Positions 22,844 to 33,341 of a stretch of DNA of 64,000 nucleotides are shown piece by piece. The notes under the pieces are model-generated. The model did no database searches. It was given only the letters and a program-made list of their open reading frames with translations, and was not told where the DNA came from. Both the position numbers and the translations under genes were made by a program. The stretch lies in assembly GCA_029339195.1 (NCBI GenBank), contig JAPTJF010000191.1, positions 1 through 64,000 of the forward strand, read 5' to 3'. The DNA is from Micractinium sp. NFX-FRZ (taxonomy: Eukaryota; Chlorophyta; Trebouxiophyceae; Chlorellales; Chlorellaceae). Numbering within the stretch: position 1 is the first letter of the stretch; each line of letters starts with the position of its first letter.

Positions 22844-23935
22844 GTCGGCGGGTGCGGCGGGAGCTCGCCCCTCTACAGCCCCACGGGTGCCTCGCTCGAC
22901 CACGATGAGATCAATATGCGCTTCGACTTCTGAAGAGCTGTGGCTCTGCAGGGGACGCGGTTGTAGGAGGGGCCTGAGCGTGTCCGTGTCAGGCAGACGC
23001 GGTGCGCCGGCGCCAGACGGCGAGGCCACCGCCGATCCATGCATTCTCTGAGCATCACGGACCGTCAATTCGTGCTCAGCACGGACCTGCAAGCGGGGCT
23101 GGCTCACCCTGGTCCCTCGCGCCGCGGGCTCTGCTTCAGAGGCGAGAACAGGGCCGAAGAGCAGATGGGCAGGAGCAATTGGACGCCTTGTTGACATGAG
23201 CAATGCAAACGCAGGCCCACACGGCGCCTGGCCACCCTTGCCGGCGGCATCAAGCTGCGCCACCCGGCGCCGCTCGCGTGCGCTGTACGCCCGGTATCTG
23301 CCTCAACCTGGTGGTGGCCTTGCACCCACCTTTAGCCGGAAGGAAAAAAACAGCAAACATATGAGGGTTTGAGATCATGCCTGGATTGCCTGCAATTAAA
23401 GCTTTGTCTGCAGCCCCCTGTCAAACCTCCACCTCGCCCCAGCAGTGCAGCATGCCCCGTTTGGAGAGCCGGTTGGTCGCCATTGGACGCTGGCATCAAT
23501 GGAATATAACGGTGCATTCAATATTCCTGTCCTTGGTCCTGCACGGTCACCCAGTGGTGCGTTGTCTAAAGGGCCATTGAACGAGGACGGCAACAGAACG
23601 GTTCCAATGCCACCGCGGCGGCCCCTAGTGCAACGCAGAAACCCGTTTTGGGCAGGCGAATTGGGGCAGGAGCCCAGCAAACACGACGTGTTGGCACCCC
23701 CAATCAATATCATCGGCCGTGCAGGTCAGGCGGAGATGGATGCATGCGCCAACCAAGCCCGCCCTTGGATGCTGCCGCCGTTGCAGCCGCTGCGCCATGT
23801 TGGCGGCGGGCGTCCTCGTGAACCTGCTCAGGGCAGCACCCACCCTACACGAACGCCGCATTGGCAGTGGGGCCAGTGGTGGCTGAGGAAGGGGCTCGCA
23901 AACCGCCTGGAGCAGCCACCGCAGTGCTAAGCGCC
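22844..23935. promoter_or_regulatory. Divergent promoter region, hydrolase / prolyl hydroxylase
   Basis: About 1.1 kb separate the divergent starts at 22843 (-) and 23936 (+). The sequence near 23340-23420 and 23490-23720 is visibly less GC-rich than the coding surroundings, as expected for a promoter. No gene with supporting features was found. Confidence 0.5.
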
Positions 23936-26900
23936 ATGTCGCCCAAAGCCAAGCAGGCGCCCTCTGGCGTTTCACCGGTTCTGTGCTTGGTGCTTGTGAT
24001 CACCGCCTTCTTCGCAGGGCGATTCGTGACGCTGCCTGGGGAGTTGCCGCAGACCGGCAACGGGGTGAGCGTTCGCTGGGGAGAGATCGGGGGACTTGCC
24101 ATGCACCCATTGCACGTCCATCACGAATTATCGGTGACTGCCGCGGTGGCAGCGTGCGGGAGCCCGGTGGGTGCTGGCCACCACCGCCGCCACCGCCAAA
24201 GGCCCCCAAGCGGGCACACCTGCCTTGCTTGCCGGCTCACTCGCTGTGGCAACTTGCTGCCCCTCCCATGCAGCCGACTGTGGTGGGCGAGGGGACAGCC
24301 TCTGCGCCAGTAGAGCGCCGGGCCACATTGGAGACGGTGATGGACGGTACTGTAAATGACGATGGCGGGGCAGCGCAGGCAGAGACCGTGCCGCCACTGC
24401 TCTCACAGGTGCTTGCTTGCTTGCTTGCTTGCTGGATGTAGGAGGAGGGATTTGTTTGCTGTTGCGTCATGCTTCCGCTGCCGCCTTGGGTGCGGGTGCT
24501 GTGCCTGCATTTCTGACTGGGGGTGCAAGCAGTGTATCAATCAATCAATCAATCAACCCCCGGCCCAGTTGTCGCGCCTGCCGACGCCTGGCTCCGTGCA
24601 CATCCGCCCACCTCCTCGTGCCAGTACTGACCTGCTGCGCCTGCTACGCTGTGCGTTTTCACCTCAGCTGGACAGCAGGACCTGTCAATGCAGGAGGGCG
24701 CTGGCTGCCCGCTCAGCCCGCTGGCCCTGCTGGGCCTGCTGCGCTGCCACCCCAGCAGCAGATGAGGTGTGACTGTGTCGAGGAGCTGCTCGAGCCGCCC
24801 CGCCTCCCTGATTGACCACCCACCCTACCGTGCCTGCTGGGCCTGCTGTGCTGCCGCCCCAGCAGATGAAGTTTGAGTCTGCGGAGGAGGTGCTGGAGGC
24901 GGCGGGCTTCCTGGACGACCGGCCGCCGCAGCCGCACGGCGAGACGGGGCACTCGTTCTATACGGTGCAGCCCATGCAGGTCGGTGCAGGTGCAGGGGGA
25001 GTGCTGCTGCCCTGCTACTGCTTGCAGGACATCAATGCCAGAAGCGCTGAGCTAATTGCGCAGTCGGCGGCCGTGTACCGCACCCGCCATCCTGCCCGCC
25101 CATCTCCTCCCCTGCCTCCGCTTCCTGCAACCAACCACCCTTCTCTGCGCTTGTTCCCTGCCCCACCTCCCGCCCGCGCTTGCCTGACCCCCGCTCTGCA
25201 GCTGCTCAGCCTCTACCCCCGCGCCTACCTCATGCCCCGCTTCCTCTCCAAAGAAAAGTGCGACCACGTGATTGCGATGGCCACTGCCAGGCTGGCGCCC
25301 TCGGGTGGGTGGGGTGCGACGTGGCAGGTGGCGGGCAGTTCGGCGGGACGCCCAGTGCGCGGGGTGTGCAGCTGGGCGGAGTGCATGTAACTGCCAGCGT
25401 CGCCACGTTGCAGACCCAAACTCCACACATTGCACCGCCACCCCGCAGGCCTGGCTTTCAAGTCGGTGGGCGGCACCATAAGCAGTGCGCGACACATCCG
25501 CGCCAGCGGCAGCTCCTGCATGCCCTTCAACGCGCGCTCTAAAATGTGGTGTTGCTGCCCCCAGCGCAGGCCTGGCGTTCAAGTCTGGCGACACCGCTGA
25601 GAACACGCGTGACATCCGCACCAGCAGCGGCACGTTCATGACTCGGGGGGAGGACCCGGAGGGGGTGCTGGCATACATTGAGGACAAGATTGCGGCTGTC
25701 ACCATGATCCCCGTGGGGTGAGCGGTGCATTGAGATGGAAGTGCCGGAGCCGGCCTTAGCGTGATGGGCGGCGCCGGCAGTGGTCCGCTCGCCACCGCAC
25801 GTGCATTGCTTGCATTGCGGCCATGGCGGGGGCCCTGCAACGTGGTGCCCCACAAGGCCTTCCAGCAGCATAGTCGTGCCGTCTCCTCCTCTGGCCCCTC
25901 ATTGGCGCTCTCGTGAAGGAACGGCGAGCCCCTCAATGTGCTGCGTAATAACCTCCCCTGCCCTCCTCCTGCCCCTCGTTGCCGCTCCCGTGCAGCCACG
26001 GCGAGCCCTTCAATGTGCTGCGCTACGAGCCCTCCCAGCACTACGACTCCCACTACGACTCGTTCAACGAGGAGGAGTACGGCCCCCAGTTCAGCCAGCG
26101 GGTGAGCTCGATATTGTTAACCTGAATCCTCTGTAAGGATGCGGGAAACATGTGCTGTGGCACGGCTCACGAACGAAGAGCATCAAGGCCCAGTTCAGCG
26201 CTGGGCGATGCAGGTGAGCTTAATTTTCTTACCCGAGGGATGAGCGAGGGGGGGAGTGCTGGTACATGACCTGCACTATAGCCGGTCCAATGAGGGCGTG
26301 CAAGGCCGCTTCTCGGTGAGTGCCAGCTCACCACGTGTGTGTTACATGCCCGGCGGGGCACCTTGTGAGTGAGCACCGCTCCCTGGCGCCCTCCCTCGCC
26401 ACGGCCCCCGACTGTCCCCAGCTGCCTCCCTCCCTCCCTCCCCCTTTGCAGATTGCCACCGTCCTGCTGTATCTTTCCGATGCCGAGGAGGGCGGGGAGA
26501 CTGTGTTCCTTCTGGAGGGCAAGGACGGGCTGGCACGGCTGGCAACAATTGACTACAAGGCATGCGACACGGGCATCAAGGTGGGTTGCTGGGGTGGTTA
26601 CCCACCGGGTGGTCTGCCGCTGCGCTGCTGACCAGGCGGTTGCGGGCGGGCTGGAAAGCGCGGCAGGGCATGCGGCACAGGCACCAAGGAAGGCAGGCAA
26701 CGGGGGTGAAGCGGAGACGGCATGGCTCAGTCTGTAGGGCAAGGACTGGCTGGCACGGCGCCGTTGCCCTGCATCTGCACACAGGCTGAGGCACGCCAGG
26801 GCGGCGCCCTGTCTTGAAGCAGTCAACGGCACATTGTCCAAGCACTCTTCGGGTTTCTGTGTGTGCGCCCTGCCCTTCCATGCCAGAATCTGCCACCTCC

Positions 26901-27253
26901 CTCCGTGGGCACATGTGCAGGTGAAGCCGCGCCAGGGCGACGCCCTCCTCTTCTACTCTGTGTCGGTCAACGGCACCGTGGACAAGCACTCCCTGCACGG
27001 CGGCTGCCCCGTGGTGTCGGGGATGAAGTGGGCCATGACGAAATGGTAAGGCTGAGAATACCAGGGGTAGTTGAAAGGGCTTTTAAGGGTTGAAGGGGCT
27101 GCTGGTGCCAGGCACCTGCCCAGCGGCGCGCACCGCCAGTCACCATCCACTGCCCTTCTTTGCCTGTTTATGTTGCTGGAGCAACCCTGTGTCCTTCATC
27201 CCCACCGCTTCCTCTGCAGGATCCGGAACAAGTGCTTTGGCCGCGATTGCTGA
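23936..27253 (+). CDS. Membrane-anchored prolyl 4-hydroxylase
   Basis: Fe(II)/2-oxoglutarate-dependent prolyl 4-hydroxylase of the secretory pathway, 340 residues, expected to hydroxylate Pro in cell-wall Hyp-rich glycoproteins. Exons are 23936-24064, 24274-24408, 24866-24979, 25202-25304, 25570-25717, 25996-26101, 26452-26580, 26921-27045 and 27220-27253; phases match and the total is 1023. An N-terminal type II anchor (VLCLVLVITAFFAGRFV, residues about 15-31) precedes a linker. The catalytic domain starts near residue 127 (LYPRAYLMPRFLSKEKCDHV). Iron ligands are the His and Asp of HYDSF (about residue 228) and the His of SLHGGCPV (about 314); the 2-oxoglutarate Lys is in GMKWAMTKW. IATVLLYLSDAEEGGETVF is also typical. 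Minus: no ShK Cys domain at the C terminus. A TGTAA signal lies at 27383-27387. Nearly every intron carries an echo of the next exon. Confidence 0.97.
24721..24818 (+). repeat. Echo of prolyl hydroxylase exon 3
   Basis: About 98 bases match the acceptor and start of the true exon 3 (24829-24930): tgctgggcctgctg then ccccagcag then gatga.gtgtgactgtgtcgaggag against gatgaagtttgagtctgcggaggag. The copy is frameshifted and degenerate but retains a CAG acceptor. Confidence 0.85.
25436..25530 (+). repeat. Echo of prolyl hydroxylase exon 5
   Basis: The stretch gcaggcctggctttcaagtc repeats the true exon start at 25566 (gcaggcctggcgttcaagtc). Similarity continues through a degenerate cgacacatccgcgccagcgg, matching cgtgacatccgcaccagcag. 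The acceptor is intact; the copy encodes GLAFKS then diverges. Confidence 0.85.
25885..25950 (+). repeat. Echo of prolyl hydroxylase exon 6 start
   Basis: The sequence acggcgagcccctcaatgtg then ctgcgtaataacctcccctg parallels the true exon 6 (acggcgagcccttcaatgtg then ctgcgctacgagccctccca). The upstream polypyrimidine tract is also duplicated. Here the acceptor AG is changed (gtgaag in place of gtgcag). Confidence 0.85.
26188..26225 (+). repeat. Echo of prolyl hydroxylase exon 6 end and donor
   Basis: The sequence ggcccagttcagcgctggg then gtgagctta resembles the true exon 6 end (cccccagttcagccagcggg then tgagctcg) at 26082-26110. The donor GTGAGCT is preserved. Confidence 0.7.
26640..26850 (+). 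repeat. Echoes of prolyl hydroxylase exons 7 and 8
   Basis: Three degenerate pieces lie in one intron. gggcatgcggcacaggcacc (26667) resembles the exon 7 end. agggcaaggactggctggca (26736) resembles its middle (agggcaaggacgggctggca). acgccagggcggcgccctgt (26792), followed by gtcaacggcacattgtccaa and gcactc, resembles exon 8 (cgccagggcgacgccctcct; gtcaacggcaccgtggacaa). A CAG occurs before the exon 8 copy. Confidence 0.8.
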
Positions 27254-27578
27254 GTCAGCCTTGCTGGGCGGGGCCACGGCTGCCGACCATGCCGCCACAG
27301 ATGCGAGCACCAGCCCCGTTGGCTCGCAAACCCTTCCCCTCCAAATGCCTTCACCATTTGGTGCAAATTTTTCAATCGTGATTGTAACTCGTGCAGCCCA
27401 TGTTTGCAACCAGGAGCACATCGGCAGCCGCAGGGGGTGGGCCGCCAGGCGGGGGCGGCGGCGTGGCGCTTCTGCATGCATGCGCTTACACTGCCGCATT
27501 GCATGTTACATTCAAGAAGTGCGTCTCAACATCATATCCACGTCAATTTGCGGCGCCTTCTCGCCCAGCAAGTGCGAC
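27254..27578. other. Intergenic, prolyl hydroxylase to TrmH-like gene
   Basis: 325 bases on the same strand as both genes. It holds TGTAA at 27383-27387, 130 bases after the upstream stop, a likely polyadenylation signal. The remaining ~190 bases must hold the TrmH-like promoter and leader. Confidence 0.55.
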
Positions 27579-30500
27579 ATGGCACTCCGCTGTCGGGTCG
27601 CGCTCGTTGCGGCCGGCAGGGCGCTGGCTGTGCCGTGCTCACCCAACGGCCACATCTGTTACCGGCAACTGAGCAGCCGCCGCGGCGCGGGCTTCAGCGG
27701 CGGGCAGCTAGCACGGCCCGGCAGCGGTCCGGGCAGTGGCGGCAGCGGCGGCAGCGAGCTCCACCGTCTCTTTGCCCTGCCTCACTACAAGATCGCCCGC
27801 AAAACTGAGGACGACCTGGCAGCAGCGGACGAAACTGAGGACGACCAGAGCGTCAGCGGTGGGCGGTTCCCCTTCAAGGTAGGCAGGCAGGCGGGCGGGG
27901 TGAGGCAGGCGGGCGGGCGGGTGGGGCGAGCTGGTGCAAGCACAGGCGGGGCACCGGCACCCACATGCCAGCCTGCTTGCAGCAGCGGCAACGCAGCTGT
28001 TCGTCCTCTCCTTGCAACAAAAAGATCACGCAGGGGCCGACACTGGGGCCTCTGTTGGCACAGAGTGGCCATCCACTTGCCTCTGCATGGCGGGCGTAGG
28101 ATTGGCTCAGTGCATTCCTTCCTGTGCATTTACTTCCTTCCTTCCTTCCTTCGCATCGTGTGTGCATGCATAGAGATGATGGTGGGCTTGGCTCAGTCTT
28201 CATTGCATGCAGGTGCTTGGCTCGGTTGAGGGCGCCCATGCTCAGCCACTGTGGTGCTGTTCCCGAATGCCTCACTTGCAAATCTCCCGCCCCACTCCCC
28301 CTTTCTCCCCCGGGGGCAGGACGAGTTTGAGATCAGGCGGGGCCTGAGCATCAGCGCTGCCCAGGTGGTGGAGACCCTCGCCCCGCTCATGACGCAGGAC
28401 CGCATCGACCGCATCGCCAAGGTGGGTGCTGCGCAGGGCCAGGGCTGCGGGTTGTACTGAAACAGGAGGTGGGTGCTGCGCAGGGCCAGGGTTGAGGTTT
28501 GTACTGAAATAGGAGGTGGGTGCTGCGCAGGGCCAGGGGCGAAGGACCATATCGCCCAGGTGGGTGCTGCGCAGGGCCAGGGTGAAGGTTGTGTTGCGGT
28601 GAGAGTTGGTGCCGCTGAGGACGCTCGGAGCAATGACCACAGCATCAGCTTGGGTGCTGCAGCTGCACGCGCGTGTTTCCTAATTCTGTGAACTGCCCGC
28701 CTGCCTCTGCAGGTGTGTGCCGCCCGCAGCTTCAACGTGCTGCCAATTGTGGAGCACGCGTATGACATGGGAAACCTGGCAGCGGTGTGCCGCTCTGCAG
28801 ACGGTGAGCGCAGATGCAGGCATGAGAGTTGCAGTTGGGGCCGTGCAGCTGGGGTGCAACCCGGCTGACGACTTCATTTCTCTCCGTATTACTCTCAGTC
28901 AATCAATTCACGCTCGTCGTTCTTGCCTCTCTGTATGCGCAGCCCTGGGGTTTGGAGCGGTCCACGTTGTGCGCAACCTGGCGGACGAGCGGTACAAGCA
29001 GAGCAAGCGCAGCTCTGCGGGCGCTGACAAGTGGCTGGACGTGCAAGTGTGGGACAGCACGCGGGTGGGTGTGCCACATGCGACCTTGGGCGGAAGGCAG
29101 GGGGCTTTGCTAAAGTGCGGGGCCGGGCGGGCTGGACGTGCAAGTGTGAAGCAGCACGCGGGTTGGGGGGAAGGGGACGCGGGCGGGGGGCGTTAATGCT
29201 CTGCCTCTACACCTGGTGTGGACCTGGTTTGGACAGCTCGCAAGCCCACGTGTGTAGCATGCAACCTGTAGTAGGCCGACAAGAAGTGGCTGGACGTGCA
29301 AGTGTGGGATGGGGGTATGTGGGCACACCGAAGCGTGTGCCACATGCAACCTTGGTCGCAGAGCAGGGGGATTGTTGGCGTGCGGGGCTGGCGGGCTGGG
29401 TGCACAAGTGTGGGGCAGCGTGCGGGTTGTTTGTGTGGGGTTGGGCAGGAGGGGGGCCTGATGGGGGCTCAGCAGGCCCGGGCGCGGCCTCTGCATCTGG
29501 TTAAGACGGTGCGCAGGCACACCACGTGTGCAGGTGTACAGGTGCAACCCTGGCTGGTTGCCCACCACTGAGGCAATATTACTCAACCCACACTAACAGC
29601 CCTGCGTTTGCTATTGCTGCTGCAGGAGTGCCTGCAGCATGCCAAGAAGCTGGGCTACCAAGTGGTGGTGACGCACCTCAGGTGGGAGCCTAGGGCAGGG
29701 CAGGGCAGGGCATTATAATGGCAGGGCAGGGCAAGGAAGGACAGGGGGCAGGACGGTGCAAGGGCAGGCTGACAGGGCTGCTGCTGGCTCCCTCCCCCAC
29801 CCCTCTCTGCAGCCCCGATGCCGTGGACATCAGCCAGATCGACTGGACCCGCCCCACCGCCTTTGTGATGGGCAACGAGGAGAGGGGTGAGCGGGCATGG
29901 CGGGGGGGTGGTAGGGTGGGTGGGTGGGCATGCATGGCCATGGCCACATGGCAGCGCCAGCACGAGGAGAGCGGCGGAGGGGGAGGGGTGAACACCGCGC
30001 CGCTCGCCCGCGCCTTTACCGCCCGCCCCTGCAACCAACAACCCTTTGTGTGCGTGCATTCAATGTCCACCACCCCTCCCCCGTGCCCTTGAATCTGCAG
30101 GTGTGAGCGAGGAGGCGGTGGCGATGGCAGATGCGTGTGCCGTGGTGCCCATGGTCGGCTTTGTGGAGTCGTTCAACATCTCGGGTGGGGGTGGGGGGCG
30201 AGGGGTGTGCCGGGCGGGCAGTGCACACCGTGTGTGCCGACGATATGCCCCCAATAGATTACAAGCTGCGCACAATGTGGCCCTCCCACAACCCTGGTGC
30301 ATGCCCCTCCCTCCTTGCAATGACCTAACACCCTGCAATCAAGTACGAGGCGCGGCTCGCTATGGCAGCCTAGAAAGAGCAAATGATACGTGCCACAACT
30401 TTCGTCTCAACACATGCCCCTCCCCCCCCCGGTGCAGTGGCGACGGCCCTCATCATGTACGAAGCGCGGCGGTGCCGAGAGCAGCAGCTGGGGTGAGTGG

Positions 30501-32790
30501 ACCACCCAGCGCACACGGCGGTGCCCCCTGCCTGCAGCCCTCCCCGGCCTCCTCCCCCTCTTCCCCTCTGCTAGCGCGCCCGGTGGCCCCCCTGCCTGCA
30601 TCCTTCTGCATCACACTCCCCTGTTGCGCTTCACCCTTCAGTACCATCCTGCAAATTTCTTCCCGTCACTCCCCTTGCACCTGCCGCCCTTGCAGCGCGC
30701 ACGGCGACCTGACTGAGCGGGAGCAGGAGCTGCTGCGGGCGGTGTTCTTCCTCAGAAACAAGGGGCAGGTGGGTGCGCAGCATGGGTGCAACTGCTGCTG
30801 TGGGCGAGCTGCGTGGTTGCTGCGGTGTGAAGGTGCGTGCTGGCATGTACGGGAGCATGGAGTGTGTGTGCGGGTGGCACAAGTGGCGCGGCGGCGGTGT
30901 CTTAGGAGGAGAAGCGCGGGGGGCAGATGGGTTGCCTGTCAATGTCGTTTGGCACGGAACGTCGTGCTCTGTGTGGCTGGTGCCAGATCAGGGTGGGTGC
31001 AGGGACACTCGGGTGTGGAGCCAGGGGAGTGTGGGCACAGGGGACACGCAGCAGCGGGGCGTCCCCGAAGAGCACACAGGGGGGGTTAGGGTTTAGGGTT
31101 TAGGGTGGCGGCAGTGGTTATTCCCTGCCTCAACCTGCCTGGCCCTGCCGCGTGCACGCGTGGTCCGGTGCCCTGGAGCAGCGGTGCATGCCGCCCCTCA
31201 CCGCTGCTGCCGCCATGAAGTGCATGCTGCCCCTCACCGCTGCTGGCCACCTGCACGCTTGTGTCACACGCTGAGCGCTTGCCCACCACCCCCTCTGATT
31301 GAACACCCGCTTGCCCCACCCCACCTGCCTGCCTGCCATCCCATTCACACCGCAGACGCGCGAGTACATCCAGCACATGCTCAGCCGCCCGCCGCCGCAG
31401 TGGCAGGTGGGTTGTATGTTGCAAGGTGTCGACATAGCTGAGGCTGTGCTGTGCTGGGGTTGTGGATGGAAGCGGGCTTCCGTTCTCTGCCAACCGGCCC
31501 CCTCTCGCGGCCACATGCAATGGCCACCTGCCCGCCATCCCGCCAGCTGCGCATCACGTACCGCCCTCATCCCGCACGCCCCCCTCCCGGGCCCCCTGCA
31601 GTCGTTCCGCGGCGGGGGCGACTGGGGAGGCAAAGCCTTTGCTTTTGGCCAGGGCGGCAGTGATGGCGAGGCAGGCGCTTCCTCTTCCTCATCAGCAGCA
31701 GCAGCCGGCGGCGGCGTGGGGCAGCAGCTGCCGCTGCTGCTCCAGCAACTGCAGACCACGCAGGTGGGTGCAAGCTCATGTCAAACATGTGTGTGTGCAC
31801 GTTTGTGTGTTTGTGTGTGTTCTACGGCAGTGAGTCTGCCCATGTTGTAACCACGCAGGTGGGTGTGCGGAAAGGTGGCGCAGGGGCGGTGCTGGTGCGC
31901 GTGTGGGGCAGGCAGGCAGGCGTTTGTGCGGCGACTGGGGATGGGCGGACGCCTGGGCGGCCTGTCTGGTCCCACACTGAGCCGCTTGAGTTCCTGCCCT
32001 TTCTGTGGCTCCTTCTCTCTGCATGCCCTCACCCCACATGGCCATGTCTCAGTGGCTGCGAGCACCGCTGAACACACCAGGATGGCTCACTGACAGGCCC
32101 ATAACCGATTGCCTGCTTGATTTGCACACGGTGCATTGCTTGCCTTCCTGCCTGCAGTGCCACTACTGGGACGGGCGGTGCTGCTGGGGGGAGCGCTTCC
32201 TGTGGCCCGGCAAGCCCTGCAGGTGGGGCAGCTGGGCGCCGGGCGGTGCAGGGTGGGGCGTGCTGGAGTGCAGTGCAGTGCATGGGCCTGCCTGGTGGCT
32301 CTTGGTCTGCCCGCCGGCACTGCCTGCTGTGGAATGCGGCACAAGGGGTGCCCTCATTTGCGGGTTGGAGCCAGAAATGCGCTAGCGGTTCAGGCCACGC
32401 TGGTGCCTCCTCTTTGCCCCCGTCCCTCGCCAGCAACACCCCTCCCACCCCCTCGACCTGCCCTGCCCTGGCAGATACATCGGCGCACACAACCAGGGGG
32501 TGAGCACCTTTAACAAGGAGAAGCTGAAGCAGATGTGCGAGAAAAAGGGGCTTGATTTCCCAGACCTGTCCCACCCGCCCCCGATGCCGCCAGCGTCCGC
32601 GGCAGCACAAGCCGCGGCGGCCGCGTCCGCGGCGCAGGCGGCGGCGGACGATGCGGTGGCGGCAGCAGAAGCGGAGCGGGTACGAGAGGCACATGAGGCG
32701 CTGCTTGCAGCGGCGGCGGCGGCAGTTGCTGACGGCGGTGCAAGCGGCAGCGGGGAGCACGCAGCAGCTGCGGCGGCGTCGGCGCCCTGA
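27579..32790 (+). CDS. TrmH/SpoU-family RNA 2'-O-methyltransferase
   Basis: SAM-dependent SPOUT-fold methyltransferase, 516 residues, most like TrmH (tRNA Gm18) among the SpoU group; rRNA targets are possible. Exons are 27579-27878, 28320-28421, 28713-28803, 28943-29064, 29626-29681, 29813-29886, 30101-30184, 30438-30492, 30696-30768, 31356-31406, 31602-31763, 32158-32222 and 32475-32790, with matching phases (two boundaries good to one base). The N terminus (MALRCRVALVAAGRALAV) looks like an organelle-targeting leader. SpoU motif 1 is EHAYDMGNLAAVCRSADALG with FGAVHVV, motif 2 TAFVMGNEERGVS and motif 3 VPMVGFVESFNISVATALIM, which together form the SAM-binding knot. The C terminus departs from TrmH: a Trp/Cys-rich segment (CHYWDGRCCWGERFLWPGKP) and an Ala/Glu-rich tail that may form a coiled coil. 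An AATAAA at 33082 is 290 bases past the stop. Confidence 0.94.
28435..28582 (+). repeat. Four-fold echo of TrmH exon 2 donor
   Basis: The junction aggtgggtgctgcgcagggc at the exon 2 end (28420) is repeated near 28469, 28513 and 28558. The last copy is preceded by ccatatcgcccag, a degenerate version of the coding gcatcgccaag. Spacing is about 45 bases. Confidence 0.85.
29125..29440 (+). repeat. Three echoes of TrmH exon 4 end and donor
   Basis: The coding end of exon 4 (aagtggctggacgtgcaagt then gtgggacagcacgcgggtggg) recurs at about 29130, 29286 and 29385 in decayed form. The 29286 copy reads aagtggctggacgtgcaagt and is followed by a copy of the intron start (tgtgccacatgcaaccttgg). Unit length is about 100-150 bases. 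Confidence 0.9.
31084..31106 (+). repeat. Telomere-like TTTAGGG repeats in TrmH intron
   Basis: About three consecutive units (gttagggtttagggtttagg) occur inside the intron before the exon at 31356. They match the Arabidopsis-type telomere repeat found in many green algae. The position is internal. Confidence 0.85.
31846..31868 (+). repeat. Echo of TrmH exon 11 donor
   Basis: The sequence aaccacgcaggtgggtgtgc repeats the end of the true exon at 31756-31770 (accacgcaggtgggtgcaag), keeping the donor. Confidence 0.7.
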
Positions 32791-33341
32791 GGCTGCCCTG
32801 CCGCCTCATCGACGCTCCCCTCAGTTTATATGGTGCACCTTTATCGAGCACTGTGGGCTTTCAATCCATCATCTGCCATGCCAGGCTGGCTCGCCCTCCT
32901 TGCTTGGCGCATGGTTCCCTTGCCCACTCTGTTCAGTCAACCGCCAGCCCGTGCACTCCTGGCAAGCGGTTTGGAACATGGGGTGCTTACACATCAGATT
33001 TACGTCGCACACAGCAGCAGGCTCGTTCTGACAACAACACGGCTGCTGCAAGGTCGGGGCAGGCGTGGGCATGCCGCGGCCGAATAAAGATACATGCATG
33101 CCCCCGTGCCAGGCAGGCCCACTCCCTCATCCCAAGAAAGAGAGGAAGGGAGAGAGCATTCGTGCACAGTGGGACGGAGGCGTTGCCACCTAACGCAGGG
33201 GGCTCAGAGCAGGCAGCCGGCCGCCGCCCCCGCTCAGCAGCCCTGTCTCTCTGGGCGGCTGGGCTCAACCCGTGCCGCCGGGCTGGCTGGGCGGGCGGGC
33301 GGCTGCCGGCTGCTCGTGCCTTGTGTGAGCTCGGGGTGGCC
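32791..33341. other. Convergent 3' region, TrmH-like / COX7a-like 1
   Basis: Two genes end here on opposite strands. A plus-strand AATAAA is at 33082 and a minus-strand TGTAA is at 32987-32991 (350 bases after the COX7a-like 1 stop). No other gene is supported. Confidence 0.55.
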
